In this document: positions 11,948 through 23,719 of the stretch, piece after piece | Position numbering within the stretch: the stretch's first letter is position 1 | How the letters are laid out: each line of letters begins with the position of its first letter | Origin: Anaspis maculata | Lineage: Eukaryota > Arthropoda > Insecta > Coleoptera > Scraptiidae | Direction: 5' to 3' | DNA: 64,000 bases | Assembly (NCBI GenBank): GCA_949128115.1 | Contig: OX421966.1 | Coordinates: forward strand, 38,023,042-38,087,041 | Notes under the pieces: generated by a model | What the model saw: the letters and a program-made list of their open reading frames with translations, nothing else | Databases searched by the model: none | What the model was told of the DNA's origin: nothing | Translations under genes and position numbers: made by a program

Positions 11948-12820
11948 AGTGTTTCAAAAAACTCTCAGGCTTTTTGATATGATTTGATATTTGATCATGA
12001 TCATAAAGCTACAGGTGTTCATTTTCAAACTTTCCACCTCAGATTTTTTGGCACCATTTTTTTTTCCAGAAAACACCGGAACAGGTCTACTCTAATTTCA
12101 AATGGGACATCTAGGACACGTTTTGCCGAATTTTCATCTTCAAATACTTTGCCCCCACCCTACCTTACTTTAAAATTTCAAATAGCATCACCTCTCTTGT
12201 TGTGATACATCAAACTGAAGATATTGAAATCCTCATTCTAATAAGCATATTTTATTTTTTTTCATACCATTCCTAGAGTCCTCAGAGTCCTTATTGTTAA
12301 TGAAAGGGAAGTTCTTCCCCTAGTAACTCCTGATCTTTGAGTGTCGATTATGTAGCAAAAGTAGGTCGATCTCTATTTTGAGAAGGACATCTGAAATTTA
12401 TTGCCACATTTTTGTCTTTAACCCCTTTGTCCTCATCTCCTCTACTTTAAAAGGATTAAGGAATGGGTTTGATTTTTTTTTCAAAGATATTTGGCAGAAA
12501 GAGAATTTCATCAACTTCAATTTTATGTAAGTATTACAAGATAGGTAATGCTAATAGGGTAGGATGAGAGCGAATGGTATAAGATAAAAATTCTGCAACA
12601 CGTGTCCTAAAGGTCCTTCAAATAAAAATTGATCTGTTTCGGCGTTTTTCGGAAAATAAATTTGGTGGCAAAAAAATCTGGAGTAGAAAGTTTGAAATGA
12701 ACACAAATGAACATGAGCAAGTATATGATCATAATCACATATCAAATAATATTATTCGGACTCAAGAGAAAAAGCCGCATCATACTCAATATTTGAATAC
12801 AGGGTGTCAAAATAGCATAG
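11948..12820. mobile_element. Foldback element 2
   Basis: The left arm (near 11960-12230) and right arm (near 12540-12815) are diverged inverted copies. The left reads CAAACTTTCCACCTCAGATTTTTT and the right, inverted, CAAACTTTCTACTCCAGATTTTTT (both shown in part); TGATCATGATCAT pairs with ATGATCATAATCA. The right end is TACAGGGTGT, a terminus common to insect Tc1/mariner-type MITEs. The left end abuts foldback 1 so closely that the boundary is uncertain. The arms share sequence with 60345-61095. Confidence 0.6.
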
Positions 12821-12890
12821 TTTTTTTTTGTAACACTCTGTATAAGATAAAGAAAGTTTTGGTGTCCAAATTTGAATTCTGCAGGAAAAT

Positions 12891-13059
12891 TGTTACGAAA
12901 AATTTGTTTCCCTTTGGCGGCCAAGCTGGAACTCACCGGAAGACGCATGAAATATTCTTGAATACCACGCGAGTATATAAGGTGCAGGCACGGCCAGGGC
13001 GAGCCAGACTTGAATTTGCAACGACGACAGTGAGCAGATCAGCAAAGTTAGAGTACCTA
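12891..13059 (+). mobile_element. Gypsy LTR, 5' part (interrupted)
   Basis: Begins TGTTACG, the LTR start used by this window's Gypsy families. It has a TATA-like GAGTATATAAGG at about 12971. It stops at CTA (13057-13059), where foldback 3 is inserted, and continues at 14687. The later part carries the LTR signature GTAGTACGCAGCAATA (14731-14746), where a second insertion begins. Confidence 0.6.
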
Positions 13060-14686
13060 TAGTCCAGTCAAAATAGGTTTTAACCGGAAAGAAATTCGGA
13101 AGTTGACGAAATTTGGTGGATCGATGCAGAATTTAACGTGGAATAACATACTGAAATTCCCGGAAATTCCAATGCTTGGCTTTTTTTCTAGAACCAATAA
13201 AAGAGCGCCATCCTTGTAAATTTTCGATTTTTTCTGAATAACTTGTGAACTATCACCTTCAGAACACAAAAACCAGCGAAGCAAATGTAGCGCGTTGAAT
13301 TATCGAGAGATCAGTATCAAATTCATCATTTTGTGGTTAATAGTCTCCGAGATACAGCGTCTGCTAGAACGCAGTGAAAATGACTCAAAATTTATTTCCG
13401 GATTTTACGTAACAATTTGCATAGTGTCAGTTCAAGGGCTGTAACGTGGACAGTAAATGTGCGGATTTCAGTGTGTTTTACAATCTTGGAAAGCTAATTC
13501 AACATTTGGTATCACACTTTTGTCTAGAAGTCGTCAACTTCAAAATGGTACTTTTCCTCGACCTTTCAAATTTATACTTGAAGTTCCGAAGAATCCCCAA
13601 AAATCGATTATTTCCATACCATACCATTTGCTTCATTTTCCAGGTATGGAAAAACCATCTGGAGAATATATGAAGGATTCAATACCAAAGAAATAACATG
13701 TTTCAGAATCTTTTTCCTAGTGATGGTTCCTGAGGTATATGGGTTAAAAGACTGAAACGACATACTTGGAAAAAAAATTGGTAGTTCGGACACTAACTGC
13801 TGAATACTGTACGGACCTTGCATTTCAGGTGTAAGATGCCACTTGGCAGACGTGGAAAGTACATAAATATATTCACTACGTCTGCTGAGTGGCATTTTGT
13901 ATCATCAAATGCAAGGTCCGTACAGTATACAGCAGTAGTTAGTGTCCGGACTACCTATCTTTTTCTCCAAATACGTCGTTTTAGTCTTTCAACCCATATA
14001 ACTCAGGAACCATCACTGGGAAAAACATTCTGAAACATCCTATAGTTTTGATATCCAATTCTTCACATATTTCCTGGATGGTTTTGCTCTACTTGAAAAA
14101 GTAGGCAAATGGCATGGTATCAAAATAATCGATCTTTGGGGATTCTTCGGGACTTCAAGTATCGATTTCAAAGGTTGAGGAAAAGTACCATTTCAAAGTT
14201 GGCGACTTCTAGACAAAAGTGTGATACTGAATGTTGAATTGGCTTTCCAAAAATGTGAAACACGTTGAAATCCGCACATTTTCTGTCCACGTTACAGCCC
14301 CTGAACTGACACAATGCAAATTGTTACGTAAAATCCGGAAATAAATGTTGAGTCATTTTCACTGCGTTCTAGCAGACGCTGTATCTCAGAGACTATCAAC
14401 CACAAAGTGATGAATTTAATACTGATCTCTTAAGAATTTAACGGGCTACATTTGCTTTGCTGGTTTTTGTGTTCTTAATGTGATAGTTTACAAGTTATTC
14501 AGAAAAAATCGAAAATTTTCAAGGATGGCGCTCTTTTATTGGTCCTAGAAAAAAAGCCAAGCGTTGGAATTTTCGGGAATTTTAGTATGTTGTTCCACGT
14601 TGAATTCTGCATCGATCCACCAAATTTCGTCAACTTCCGAATTTATTTCCGGTTTGGCCAGATTTTTGCTTAATTTGACTGGACTA
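13060..14686. mobile_element. Foldback element 3: 1.63-kb near-perfect palindrome
   Basis: Two arms of roughly 800 bp are inverted copies at about 90% identity or better, meeting at a short centre near 13850-13890. Termini are TAGTCCAGTCAAA and TTTGACTGGACTA. The trinucleotide CTA flanks both ends (13057-13059 and 14687-14689) and would be the target duplication; removing the element rejoins the LTR sequence. There is no coding capacity. With TAGT...ACTA ends and a 3-bp duplication it resembles its neighbour at 14747-18698. Confidence 0.82.
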
Positions 14687-14746
14687 CTAAGGGACATCTC
14701 AGTGCGACGATTGATTTGAAGTGTAATTTTGTAGTACGCAGCAATA
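14687..14746 (+). mobile_element. Continuation of the interrupted Gypsy LTR
   Basis: Resumes after foldback 3 and carries TTGTAGTACGCAGCAATA, matching the R/U5 region of the LTRs at 11223 and 33995. It is cut again at 14747. The expected remainder after 18698 begins ATAAATGG and is then too diverged to follow. Confidence 0.55.
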
Positions 14747-15238
14747 TAGTGCGGTCGGTACGCTGAATGATACTGCACTTTTGGTTAATGGAATGAAACT
14801 TGGCACAGAGTTTTTTGAGATTATTTCAAGTAATTTCATCCGATGAGCCAGAAAAAAAATCGATAGGGGGCGCTGTACAGCCCCTTTTTTTAAAATGGCG
14901 CCCGAGTTTTGAAAAAATCATCAAATTATCGTACAATTGCCGGAAAAACATCATTTCTATGTATCTTGAGGATGCTGAATCAATTGGCAGCAACACTGAC
15001 TTGACTAGACCAACGTGGAGGTCGTAGAACTGTTATTCTGGACTTAAATGGTAAAAAAGCATTGTTGTTAGAAGTCTCAAGCAAAACCGATTTATTTTTC
15101 GGGCATTTCGATGGCGTCTTGTTGTTTGGTAGTAATTTGGAATCGATGAGGGCAACGAAAGGTGAATTTGTTAAAATTGCAGACAATGCAGACTCTGGAA
15201 CAGGTACTTATTCGCTTATTTCAATGTATGTTTTTCGT

Positions 15239-15640
15239 TAGTGCGGTCGGTACGTTAAATGATATTGCATTTTTGGTATATGGAATGAAACTTGGTATAA
15301 GGCTTTTTTAACCATTTCAAATAATTTTATCGGATGAGCCGGAAAAAAATCAATAGGCTGCACAGCCTTTTTTCCAAAATGGTGCCCAAATTTTGTAAAA
15401 ATCACCAAATTGGTCGTACAATTGCTGGAAAATTATTATTTTCATATATTTTGAGGATGCTGAACCGATTGGCAACAACATTGACTTGATTGAACCAACG
15501 TGAAGATCGTAGCACCGTTATTCTGGATCCAAATGGTCTGAAAAAAAAGTCTTTTGATTAGGTAAGTCTCAAGTGAAACCGAATTGATTTTCGGTCGGAG
15601 CGTCTCATTGTTTGGGTAGTAATCCGGATAAATGAGGGCC
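15239..15640 (+). repeat. Second direct copy of the transposon's left terminal repeat
   Basis: TAGTGCGGTCGGTACG recurs at 15239, followed by AATGATATTGCATTTTTGGT, which parallels 14747 onward, through ATGAGGGC near 15633. The copy is about 20% diverged from the first. Either the left TIR is a tandem duplication or two related elements are stacked. Confidence 0.65.
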
Positions 15641-16620
15641 ATCAGATCGACTGGAAACGGTTGGACATCTCTTGCAGAGTTTCTTTGTGCTGTGGCAGAA
15701 GAGGCTGACGGTAGAATTACGGCTCACCCAAACGATATGACTGTATATGGCACTCAGTCGATCCTCATCTGCACTGTTCATTTCGAAGTTGTAGTGCTTT
15801 CAGTGTCCTATTGTTTCGGATAAAAACATCTTGGACTGACCTTTGGATCCTGTTCGGCACAGGCCATAGAAAGCAGTATATAACAGTACTTACACCAGAT
15901 TGCCTGCTATGAGAGTTTTGGCGAGGAGAAGACCACTGCAACACGAGGATTCCATGCGTTCACCGGTTGTGAATTGTGATACCTTCTTATCTTTCATGAG
16001 AAAAGGAAGGAAGTCGACAGTGAAAGTGTGGAAGGTACCGATGCTACATTCAGCGTCCTAGAAAAGTTCGTGGCTTTCCTATATGTCGCGAACAAAAGCA
16101 GGAACTTGGAACGAAACATGGAATAGAAGTATTTGTGACAAAAACGAAAACCCTTAAGTTACCACGGACTCAGTCTGCACTGCGTCAACACATTTTTCGG
16201 GCAATGTTCCAGGCTGGCAACATCTGTGGTTAAGCCGATGACGTGGATCCCAACATCCCATGCCCCTCCATTTGACTGGGGTTGGGAGTAGACGACAGCA
16301 CTGTGGACTACGGATCACGCCTGTGGACACCGCCATGGACAGATTCGCCACCTATATTGGGAGTCAGTCAATGAACTTGATGAATATGTACGTCAAAGCA
16401 AGTAGCAGGTGCTCTTGTAAAGGAGCAAAATAAGATACCTTGCACTCAATGTTGTGGTGGGTGCAAGGACTCTAAGGGGAACTGCTACAATTCAAACCAG
16501 TCACAAACACTTTCATATTATTTTGGCGATCATTTTCCCGTCTGCTGGCTTTGATTTTCATGAAAGAGTGTTCCACTGATACCAAGTGTGGAAGTCGAAG
16601 ACAAAGATGTGCATGAAAAA
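15640..16620 (+). pseudogene. Broken transposon-encoded protein (EEAD / HAFTGC family)
   Basis: Across shifting + strand frames there are blocks I recognise from large uncharacterised proteins in invertebrate DNA transposons. They are EEADGRITAH (15699 on; family EEADTR), then SILICTVHFEVVVLSVS (15760-15810; family RTVDTDVVVLAVS), then GFHAFTGC (15948; family FHAFTGCDT), and a Cys-rich tail near 16400-16480 (SRCSCKGA, then shifted PCTQCCGGCKDSKGNC). The order matches the family. Several stops and frameshifts, including one right at the GCDT motif, show it is dead. It lies between the long terminal repeats of the 14747-18698 element and is probably its transposase or accessory protein. The enzymatic role of this family is not known to me. 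Confidence 0.55.
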
Positions 16621-17077
16621 TAGGTACCTACTTCAATATAATGGAAATTCTGTAGATAGGTACTTTCATGTTTTTATAAAGTTCACATTATTTACCTAAA
16701 CTTTTAATGTGTATCTATGCTCGTGCCACAGAGGCGTTACGCCTTTCTGGTGGTCCAGTTGAGTCAGATTAGCTGTCAATTAATCCAGAAGCCTCAAAAA
16801 TATCTAAATTATACTCCTTCCCACTATCCAACATGAGTTGATGCAACAAGAATAAAAAAAATCAGCATTTTAATATTATTTGGCGGTCTAAGGTAGAATG
16901 TAGGGCCCTAAAGGCAATATGGTGACTCTGGTAACGCTCTTGCCTTCAATGGAGGATCACTTGGAGGAACAGTTCTACTGAGTACCATCATGACTTTTTT
17001 CTTTGCGATACTTGAAGGAGTATGGGATACCAACTGAATATACCTGATGCTTGTATCACAAAGTGCAAGTTATAAAC

Positions 17078-18170
17078 GGCTCTGATACGGAATAGCGCTG
17101 GTCAAAACAGCGTTCCAATAATAGCGCCGCGACAAAAAAGCGCCGGGCAAAATAGCGTCGCGTCGAAAAAGCGCTGGACGTGATAGCGCCGCGACAAAAT
17201 AGCACAAGAATTAATAGCGTCGCGTCAAAAAAGCTCTGGACATGAAAGCGCCGGGACAAAACACCGCCGCGACACGATAGCGCTTTTCGCTTTTTTGTGA
17301 GAAATATTGCTACGACAAAATAACGCCGAATTGTTACCGAGGTCGGTTTTTCTGGCGTCTGCTGTTGACAAAAGTATAAAATATTTGTGACGAAAGATCC
17401 AACAAAAGGGGTTGACGTAAGCTTATCGGGAAAATGAAAATACGACATGAACCAAATTGTTGAGTTGATGATGCACAATTGATTATTGTTTGTAAGATGT
17501 GATTTCCAGGAGTTTCACGATATCCTTCATATTATATGTAGGTACTTACCTACTACCTATACTATAACTATTCATACAGGGAGCTGAGCAGAGGGACACA
17601 GGTACAATCATAATTGGTAATTGAAAATGATTTGCTTACTTCAAAACAAAACGCCTTCGTCTAAGTACAATAATTTTTTAATACGTTCACTGCCAATAAG
17701 CATATTTTTGAAAAAAGTCCCCTCCCCCCAGGCCGCTCAAGAAAACAATACTGACCGTCGAGGTACATCTGCGGGTCATGCTTGTCCAATGTAATGCACG
17801 GCGACCGTCAGCTGGACCAGCGGTCAGCGGTGCATACGGACACATCGAGCCACAAAGAATGCTGGGCCCATCGGACCAGCGTGGCAGTGAACGTGTTGAG
17901 GGTGTTAAGGCTTTTTGAGCTGCTTTTTTGTTGCAGCGCTATTATTCACGGCGCTATTTCGTACGGGGCCATTTTTTCGCAACGCTATTTTTTACAGCGC
18001 TGTTTTGAAATGGCGCCATTTACTACGGCGCTTTTTTGTCGCGACGCTATTTTTGTCGGCGCTTTTTTGTCGCGACGCTTTTTTTCCTGGCGCTTTTTTG
18101 TTACAGCGCTATTTTGGTAGCGCTTTTTTGACCGACGCTATTTTGACCAGCGCTATTCCGTATCAGAGCC
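17078..18170. mobile_element. Foldback (FB)/MULE-like element with repetitive TIRs, 9-bp duplication
   Basis: The ends are a perfect inverted repeat of 30 bp beginning GGCTCTGATACGGAATAGCG (17078 on, mirrored ending 18170). Exact 9-bp GTTATAAAC flanks both sides (17069-17077 and 18171-18179). Inside each end is a roughly 200-bp array of variable units built from AGCGCCGCGACAAAA (inverted on the right), so the TIRs are themselves minisatellite-like. That combination of a 9-bp duplication with tandem-repeat inverted ends is the signature of Drosophila FB elements and related MULEs. The roughly 600-bp centre encodes nothing recognisable. It is nested in the 14747-18698 transposon. Confidence 0.86.
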
Positions 18171-18957
18171 GTTATAAACATATTTTGGTTCTCAGCTTCC
18201 ACACTCCGTACTAGTCCATGGTCTGCATGGCCTGCTCGATTGCCTGCTATTTGAAGAAATTCAGTGATATCCATTTCATGTTAACCTCTTCGATTCCGGA
18301 GCACTACTAAACAATAAGACGCCCCCGAAATGACCTGAAAATAAATCGGTTTTGCTTGAGACTTTTGACCAGAATGCTTTTTTATCATTTAGGTCCAGAA
18401 TAACAGTTCTACGACTTCCACGTTGGTCTAGTCAAGTCAATGTTGCTGTCAATCGATTCAGCATCCTCGAAACACATGGAAATGATATTTTTCCGGCAAT
18501 CGTATGATAATTTGGTAATTTTTTTCAAAATTCGGGCGCCATTTTGAAAAAAGGGGGTTGTACAGCGCCCCCATCGATTTTTTTTCTGGTTCATCGCATG
18601 AAATTACTAATAATGGTCTCAAGGAACTGTGTGCCAAGTTTCATTGCATTAACTAAAAGTGCAGCATCTTCCATTTTTGTATTCTACCGACCGCACTAAT
18701 AAATGGCGTATAAATTGGAATAGAGCTAAAAGTCTTTCCCGAGGTCTTTCCACAAGGTTTTTTTATATTTTATTTTTCTTGAATGTTGCCGCCCGGTTTC
18801 GCCAATCTGGTTGGCATCAATGGGGCTGTACAAAGGAGGTGTAAAAATTGTAAAAATCTGAATGTCAAATAACTCCAATTTATACAACAACTATTACACT
18901 TCAAGTTTATGGAGACCTTCTACATTAAAATAAATGGTGTGTTTGAAGGTGTGTTTC

Positions 18958-19522
18958 CAATGGCGTAGCTATCGATAAGCAAAACGAGGCAGTGCCTCAG
19001 GGCCCCAGAGCTCAAAGGGGTACAAGAGATTTTATACTAAATAAACAAAACTTCATAGGAGTCACCCTAGTCCAAAGACTCTTCAGAAGAAAATTCAATT
19101 TGTTGTCATTTCCACTCACATAGACGATTTTGGACAAAAAAAGTGGAACAGTCATTCATTATTTTTGCAAAAATTTGTGCTTCAAGTGCTCCTCCACTTT
19201 GTATATTTATGTCCATCTTGATTAGTTGCAACCGACACGACCAAATTGGAGAGAATTTTGGACCCAAATTGTTGCAGAAACTGAAAAATAATTAATGACA
19301 ATTCCTCGGACAATTCCATGTATTTTTTGGCCGCAATGACTTTTTGTTGAAGTTTAGTGATGTAGAAATTCTTCATTTTCATTATCATTATAGTAATTGA
19401 TCGGTTGGGCTTGAAAACAAAGAGAGCATTTCTGGGCGTCGACCTCCCTGGAACCCCTTTTTTCCCCGAAACAGTTTGCCTCAGGGCCAGAGCTCTTGAG
19501 TACTTACCTAGCTACGCCACTG
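18958..19522. mobile_element. Non-autonomous hAT-like element (565 bp)
   Basis: The left end is CAATGGCGTAGCTA and the right end TAGCTACGCCACTG, 13 of 14 positions complementary. Further in, CCTCAGGGCCCCAGAGCTC pairs loosely with GAGCTCTGGCCCTGAGG read in reverse. Flanks are TGTGTTTC (18950-18957) and TGTGTCTC (19523-19530), an 8-bp duplication with one mismatch. No transposase frame. A lone CTACGCCACTG near 21053 may be the end of a related truncated copy. Confidence 0.72.
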
Positions 19523-19687
19523 TGTGTCTCTCAATATTTATCAAAGTACCCAACGCAAATTTGGAACGATTCGGTAGTTCATTATTTTGACCTGATTGTG
19601 TTTCACACTGTATATTCCATTTTTCAGAAACATGCATCAATATACCTATCTGAAAACGGATTATTTGCAAAACTAGCATTCGTAACC

Positions 19688-20352
19688 TATAATCCATTCC
19701 AAGCTTAAAAAAACCACAGCTGGCTATGAAAAATTCGAGTTCTGTTGGTGTCCCTGATTTTTGATGTTAATTGTCATCTTGACACAAGGGAGGTTACGTT
19801 CAAATTTGTGTCCATTTGACATGAAACCGTCACCTGAACTACGCTGTGTTGTCAAATTGTCATTCTGGGGACTTCGTCGCCGGCAGGTCACAGGTTTGCC
19901 CACTGATCTCAGCCGCTTTCTTTCGACCAGGATCACAGTTCATGATCCTGGAAGAGAGGGTGAATTAACGTACCTAGGTTCTTACAGGGCGCGACAAGCT
20001 CAGATCACGAGATCACTTTCGACTGAATCCACACTACGGCGGTAGAACTGGGTTCGCCTCGATCACTTTTTTAACTGTATATTCTTACTGTTGCCCATCT
20101 CAACACTTTCACTATTGAAATAACGTGCCTAACAGCGTTTTCAAGACGAAAACTAATGAAAATATTGTGTCAGTGTCAAAATATGACCTAACAATTGAAT
20201 TAAAACGGCAATCCAGCAGAGTAAACATCACTTTGACAAATTTAATTAAATCATCTCGACTTTTCTAATCCATCAACGTATCAGATTGTCCAACTTGAAG
20301 AAAAAATATCATAGGCAACTGTGGTTTTTTTAAGCTTGGAATGGATAATAGC
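19688..20352. mobile_element. Inverted-repeat element (about 660 bp)
   Basis: ATCCATTCCAAGCTTAAAAA at about 19692, running on into AACCACAG, is mirrored by CTGTGGTTTTTTTAAGCTTG ending near 20345. The inverted repeat is about 30 bp and nearly perfect. The interior is unique with no long frame. A target duplication was not identified, so the class is unknown. Confidence 0.6.
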
Positions 20353-21179
20353 ATGGGAACATTTTCTACCTTCTTTTATTTTTATATGCCATTCAAATCC
20401 GGAGATCGCTTCTTTTTTTTTGTGTGTGTGTCCACGGGGTGTGCTACAGCGCGTTTCGTATATTCGTATGCTCTGCCACTGATTAATGTTCGCAGAATTC
20501 AGATCTGGCTTTCGCAGTAGCTCGAGTCAGAAAGAGTCATATATCAGTTAGAATGATGAATCTAATTGGGTCGCTGGAATTAACGCAAATAAACGCGAAA
20601 ACCACACAGGCACATACCGGTGCAAGCGTGCAACTACAGCTTTCATAAATTAAAACTCAAAACACGGAACTCTCCAGCCTCATCTCCCTCTGTCCTACTC
20701 TCTGCTGGGTAGTTCAGTGCATTTCTTTTTCAGCTAGCGAATATTCCACTTAAATCTTCTTTTGTATCCTTTCTGTGCTACCCTTGAAATCCTATCATTG
20801 TATAACTACAGGCTTGGTTCATGTAAAAAAAAATTGACGAAAAATATTTGGATATTGCAGGTCCGTTTTCAAACTCTTTTTCTATGAACGAAGCCTGATA
20901 TCAAAATTTCACTAGAGCTGGTTATTCCCCCGAATCAAACTTATACTCATTGTGACTGTAGTTTTAATTCTCTAGAAAAGTCCAACAGTTGCAGCGGTAC
21001 GCTAGCGAAATGACCCTGACTTGGGGGAAAATATCGCGACTTTTCCATTATCTACGCCACTGGTCACAATCATGTGGCCAAAACGGAAATTCCATAATGT
21101 GGGCAATATGACTTGAGAAGCGTTAATTTCCGATTGAGCAAAATTTGTCAAAAAATGACGTAGTTATGACTCAAAACAT
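20353..21179. other. Non-coding, no gene seen
   Basis: Apart from the CTACGCCACTG motif near 21053, which matches the end of the hAT-like element at 18958-19522, nothing is recognisable. Confidence 0.4.
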
Positions 21180-21790
21180 TTTTTTTAAACTTCACTTTGA
21201 AGAGCTGCATTGTCGTTGAGGGGTTTCTGATGCGACTAAAAAAGTTGTTAACGGGAATCGGTTTCATTCTATTGTTTTCGTCAAGTAGAAATTCTTTCAA
21301 AAAGAAAATGTACGGGCATTGCTATCAAATTTTGAAATTTTACAAAAAAAATTGAAAATTTTTGATTTTGATTTTTGAAAATTTGAGAATCAGATTGCAT
21401 CGACAATGTATCATGTATCTTTCTTCAAGGAAGTCGCATGCTCAATTTTAACTTTTTATCTTAAAAAAGGTACCAAAAATGATTTCTACTAATTCACTTT
21501 TTCATGACTACAAGAAATCATTTTTGGTACCTTTTTCTTGAAAATAAGAAGTTCACATTTAGCATGCGACTTCCTTGAGGAAAGATGCATTGTCGATACT
21601 ATCTGGTTTTTGGATTTTCAAAAATCAAAGTCAAAAATTTTCAATTTTTTTTGGAAATTCTCAAAATTTGATAGCAATGCCCGTACATTTTCTATTTCTG
21701 TAGAAAAAACAATGTAATCAAAATTTTTTTTCGCGATTTCTGGTACATTTTCCTGCAATATCGCATCAAAGTTGGGGGCTGGTCAATTCT
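21180..21790. repeat. Large imperfect palindrome (foldback)
   Basis: The arms meet near 21500. AAAGGTACCAAAAATGATTTC pairs with GAAATCATTTTTGGTACCTTT across a 24-nt centre (shown in part). Further out AATGTACGGGCATTGCTATC (21308 on) pairs with GATAGCAATGCCCGTACATT (21671-21690). Pairing weakens beyond 21290 and 21710, and no terminal repeat or duplication was identified. Confidence 0.7.
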
Positions 21791-23719
21791 TCAGTTCGCT
21801 GATATTTCTTTGAGTTTTCGCGATTTTCTTCGGATGAAAGTACTGATCTACCCAACAAACAATTCTGGTTTGAATGGTGCTGCCAGATATTGGGTACCTA
21901 CCTTATACCAGGTGAAAAAAAAAATAAAAAGAGTTCCATTATTTTTTTCCAACTTTTTAGTTTCATGGCAGATATTCACAGACTTGGTGTATAAAGCTTG
22001 CTGACTGGATCGTCTACTCAAAACAATTGTCAATAAAGCCAAATTATCAAAAATCAAGATGGCGGCGGCGAACTCAAATAAAAATGTGTCGTATGTCGAG
22101 ATTTTTTTTTGGTTCCTGAACTTTGTGAGGAACGATTAATGGTGGATTCTGGAAGATTAAGTTTTTTTGCAATTTGGGACTAGATTAACTTGATTCGCAC
22201 ATTCCACTGTGGAAATATAGTGGATTAAAGGAAGGTCCACGTGTCATTTTTTTTCAAATTCACAATAAATCAACAGTTTCAGAAACTCCCGCAAATTCTT
22301 ATTTCTGAAGCAATTTCTACACACTTGGTGGTGATCGTAAGCTGTGTGCATTGGCTACAAATACAGTATGGGTGCATGGCCAAAGTTTCAAAATTTTAGA
22401 TATTGGATGACGTAAATGGTGAAGGTGCACATCTCAAATATCGAATATTCTGCTTTTCGTTCTCATATGTTCTAAACAGAACTGGTTGGCTTAATGGTCA
22501 GCTGAATAAGCACGCAACAAAAGCCAAGTGTTAGGAGAGTCGAAATGTAAAAATTTGAAATAGACAACTTCACTTCTCTGGAAAAAATTGAACGGTTTTA
22601 TTGTGAATTCCAGTTACAATCGGTGTAAGGTGGTTGAGATGAAAGTACAAAGATCAAACTTGCCTAAACTTGCTAGATTTGCTTGCCCCAAATCTTCAGA
22701 CTTAACATCTATCTGTATTTGGCAATGACAAAATGGTATCTTCAACATAACAGTGACAGCGTTCACCTGTTCAAATTATTAAGGAGCGAGTACCTGATGC
22801 AAGGTAGGTACCTGCATTGGGCCATATTTTTGAGAAAGTACAGATCGAGGTGCTGTTGTTACAAATTGTTTGCAATATCGATCTTCAAGATCTTTCCCGC
22901 GTCCTTGGACGGAGTTACATACAAAATTATTTTTCGATTTTGGAAATACCAATAGGCTCAAACCAAAGTACATCCTTGTAGCTTTCGAAAGAGACCTAAA
23001 TGGTGAGATTCTGTCAAGACAAAAACCCACAGGAATTGATTCCGCAACGCTTATTTTACCAATATAAATCCGTTCTTACGGACGCTAACGAAAAGTACGG
23101 TGGTTTAATAATACTTTTTGCACCGTTAACTAGTCTGAACAATCGTCAGGCAATCAGTTCATCCCCCCCTCCCCCGCCCCCGTATTCCAGATAATTCAGA
23201 GAAAAATAAGTTTTCGAATAGCTCCGCACATGGACAATACAGTTTAATAAAATTTAGACCTGAATTTTATAAAATTCAATTTATTTCAGTAGACTGATAT
23301 GGTTTTTATCGTTGATAAAGGCGATTTGTTCTGAAAACCTCCATATATTTCACCATAAATACTTTCAAGAAAAATCGCAAATTCAAGCGTTTTTTGTAAT
23401 CGCGATAAGCAGTGGGTAGGTGATAAAAAGGTGTTTTATAATAAACAAGAACTCGTTTCATGCGACTGAAATGGTACTGAATTTTCCAAAATGTTCTAGT
23501 AAATCAGTAAGTGGGTAGATATCAAGGTAGGTACCTGAGCTGTTCCCAATGAAATAAAAGGACAAAATCATTATGATGGAGTAAAATATCATTTTTTTTG
23601 AATGAGATATTACAATGGAGTGACACAAAATTGAATAAATGACATGACACATTGAAATTCACAAAATACCGAATACCCAAAATTTCACAAAATTTTCTGG
23701 AGACTCTTGGAACCTTCCA
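21791..23719. other. Non-coding; 3' flank of the heat-shock gene at its right end
   Basis: AAGATGGCGGC at 22057-22067 matches the YY1/ZF5 core motif but no promoter context follows. TAGGTACCTG occurs at 22804 and 23526. A poly-C tract lies at 23165-23180. TTTATT (AATAAA on the - strand) at about 23279 could serve the heat-shock gene, giving a 3' UTR near 440 nt. Confidence 0.4.

Larger units (their letters stand above)
14747..18698 (+). mobile_element. 4-kb DNA transposon with long TIRs and 3-bp target duplication
   Basis: TAGTGCGGTCGGTA opens the left end and TACCGACCGCACTA closes the right end. The inverted repeats run about 400 bp (14747-15152 against 18290-18698), including AGTCTCAAGCAAAACCGATT near 15076. 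ATA flanks both ends (14744-14746 and 18699-18701), and its removal restores the host LTR. A second, more diverged direct copy of the left repeat starts at 15239. The interior at 15640-16620 holds a broken transposon protein (see separate entry), and 17078-18170 is a later insertion. The superfamily is undetermined: a 3-bp duplication fits Academ or CACTA, but the termini are not typical CACTA. Confidence 0.75.

Noticed and set aside
17056..18214. Phe/Arg-rich frames of 99-140 codons on both strands
   Set aside because: They are translations of the repetitive TIR units of the FB-like element and mirror each other.
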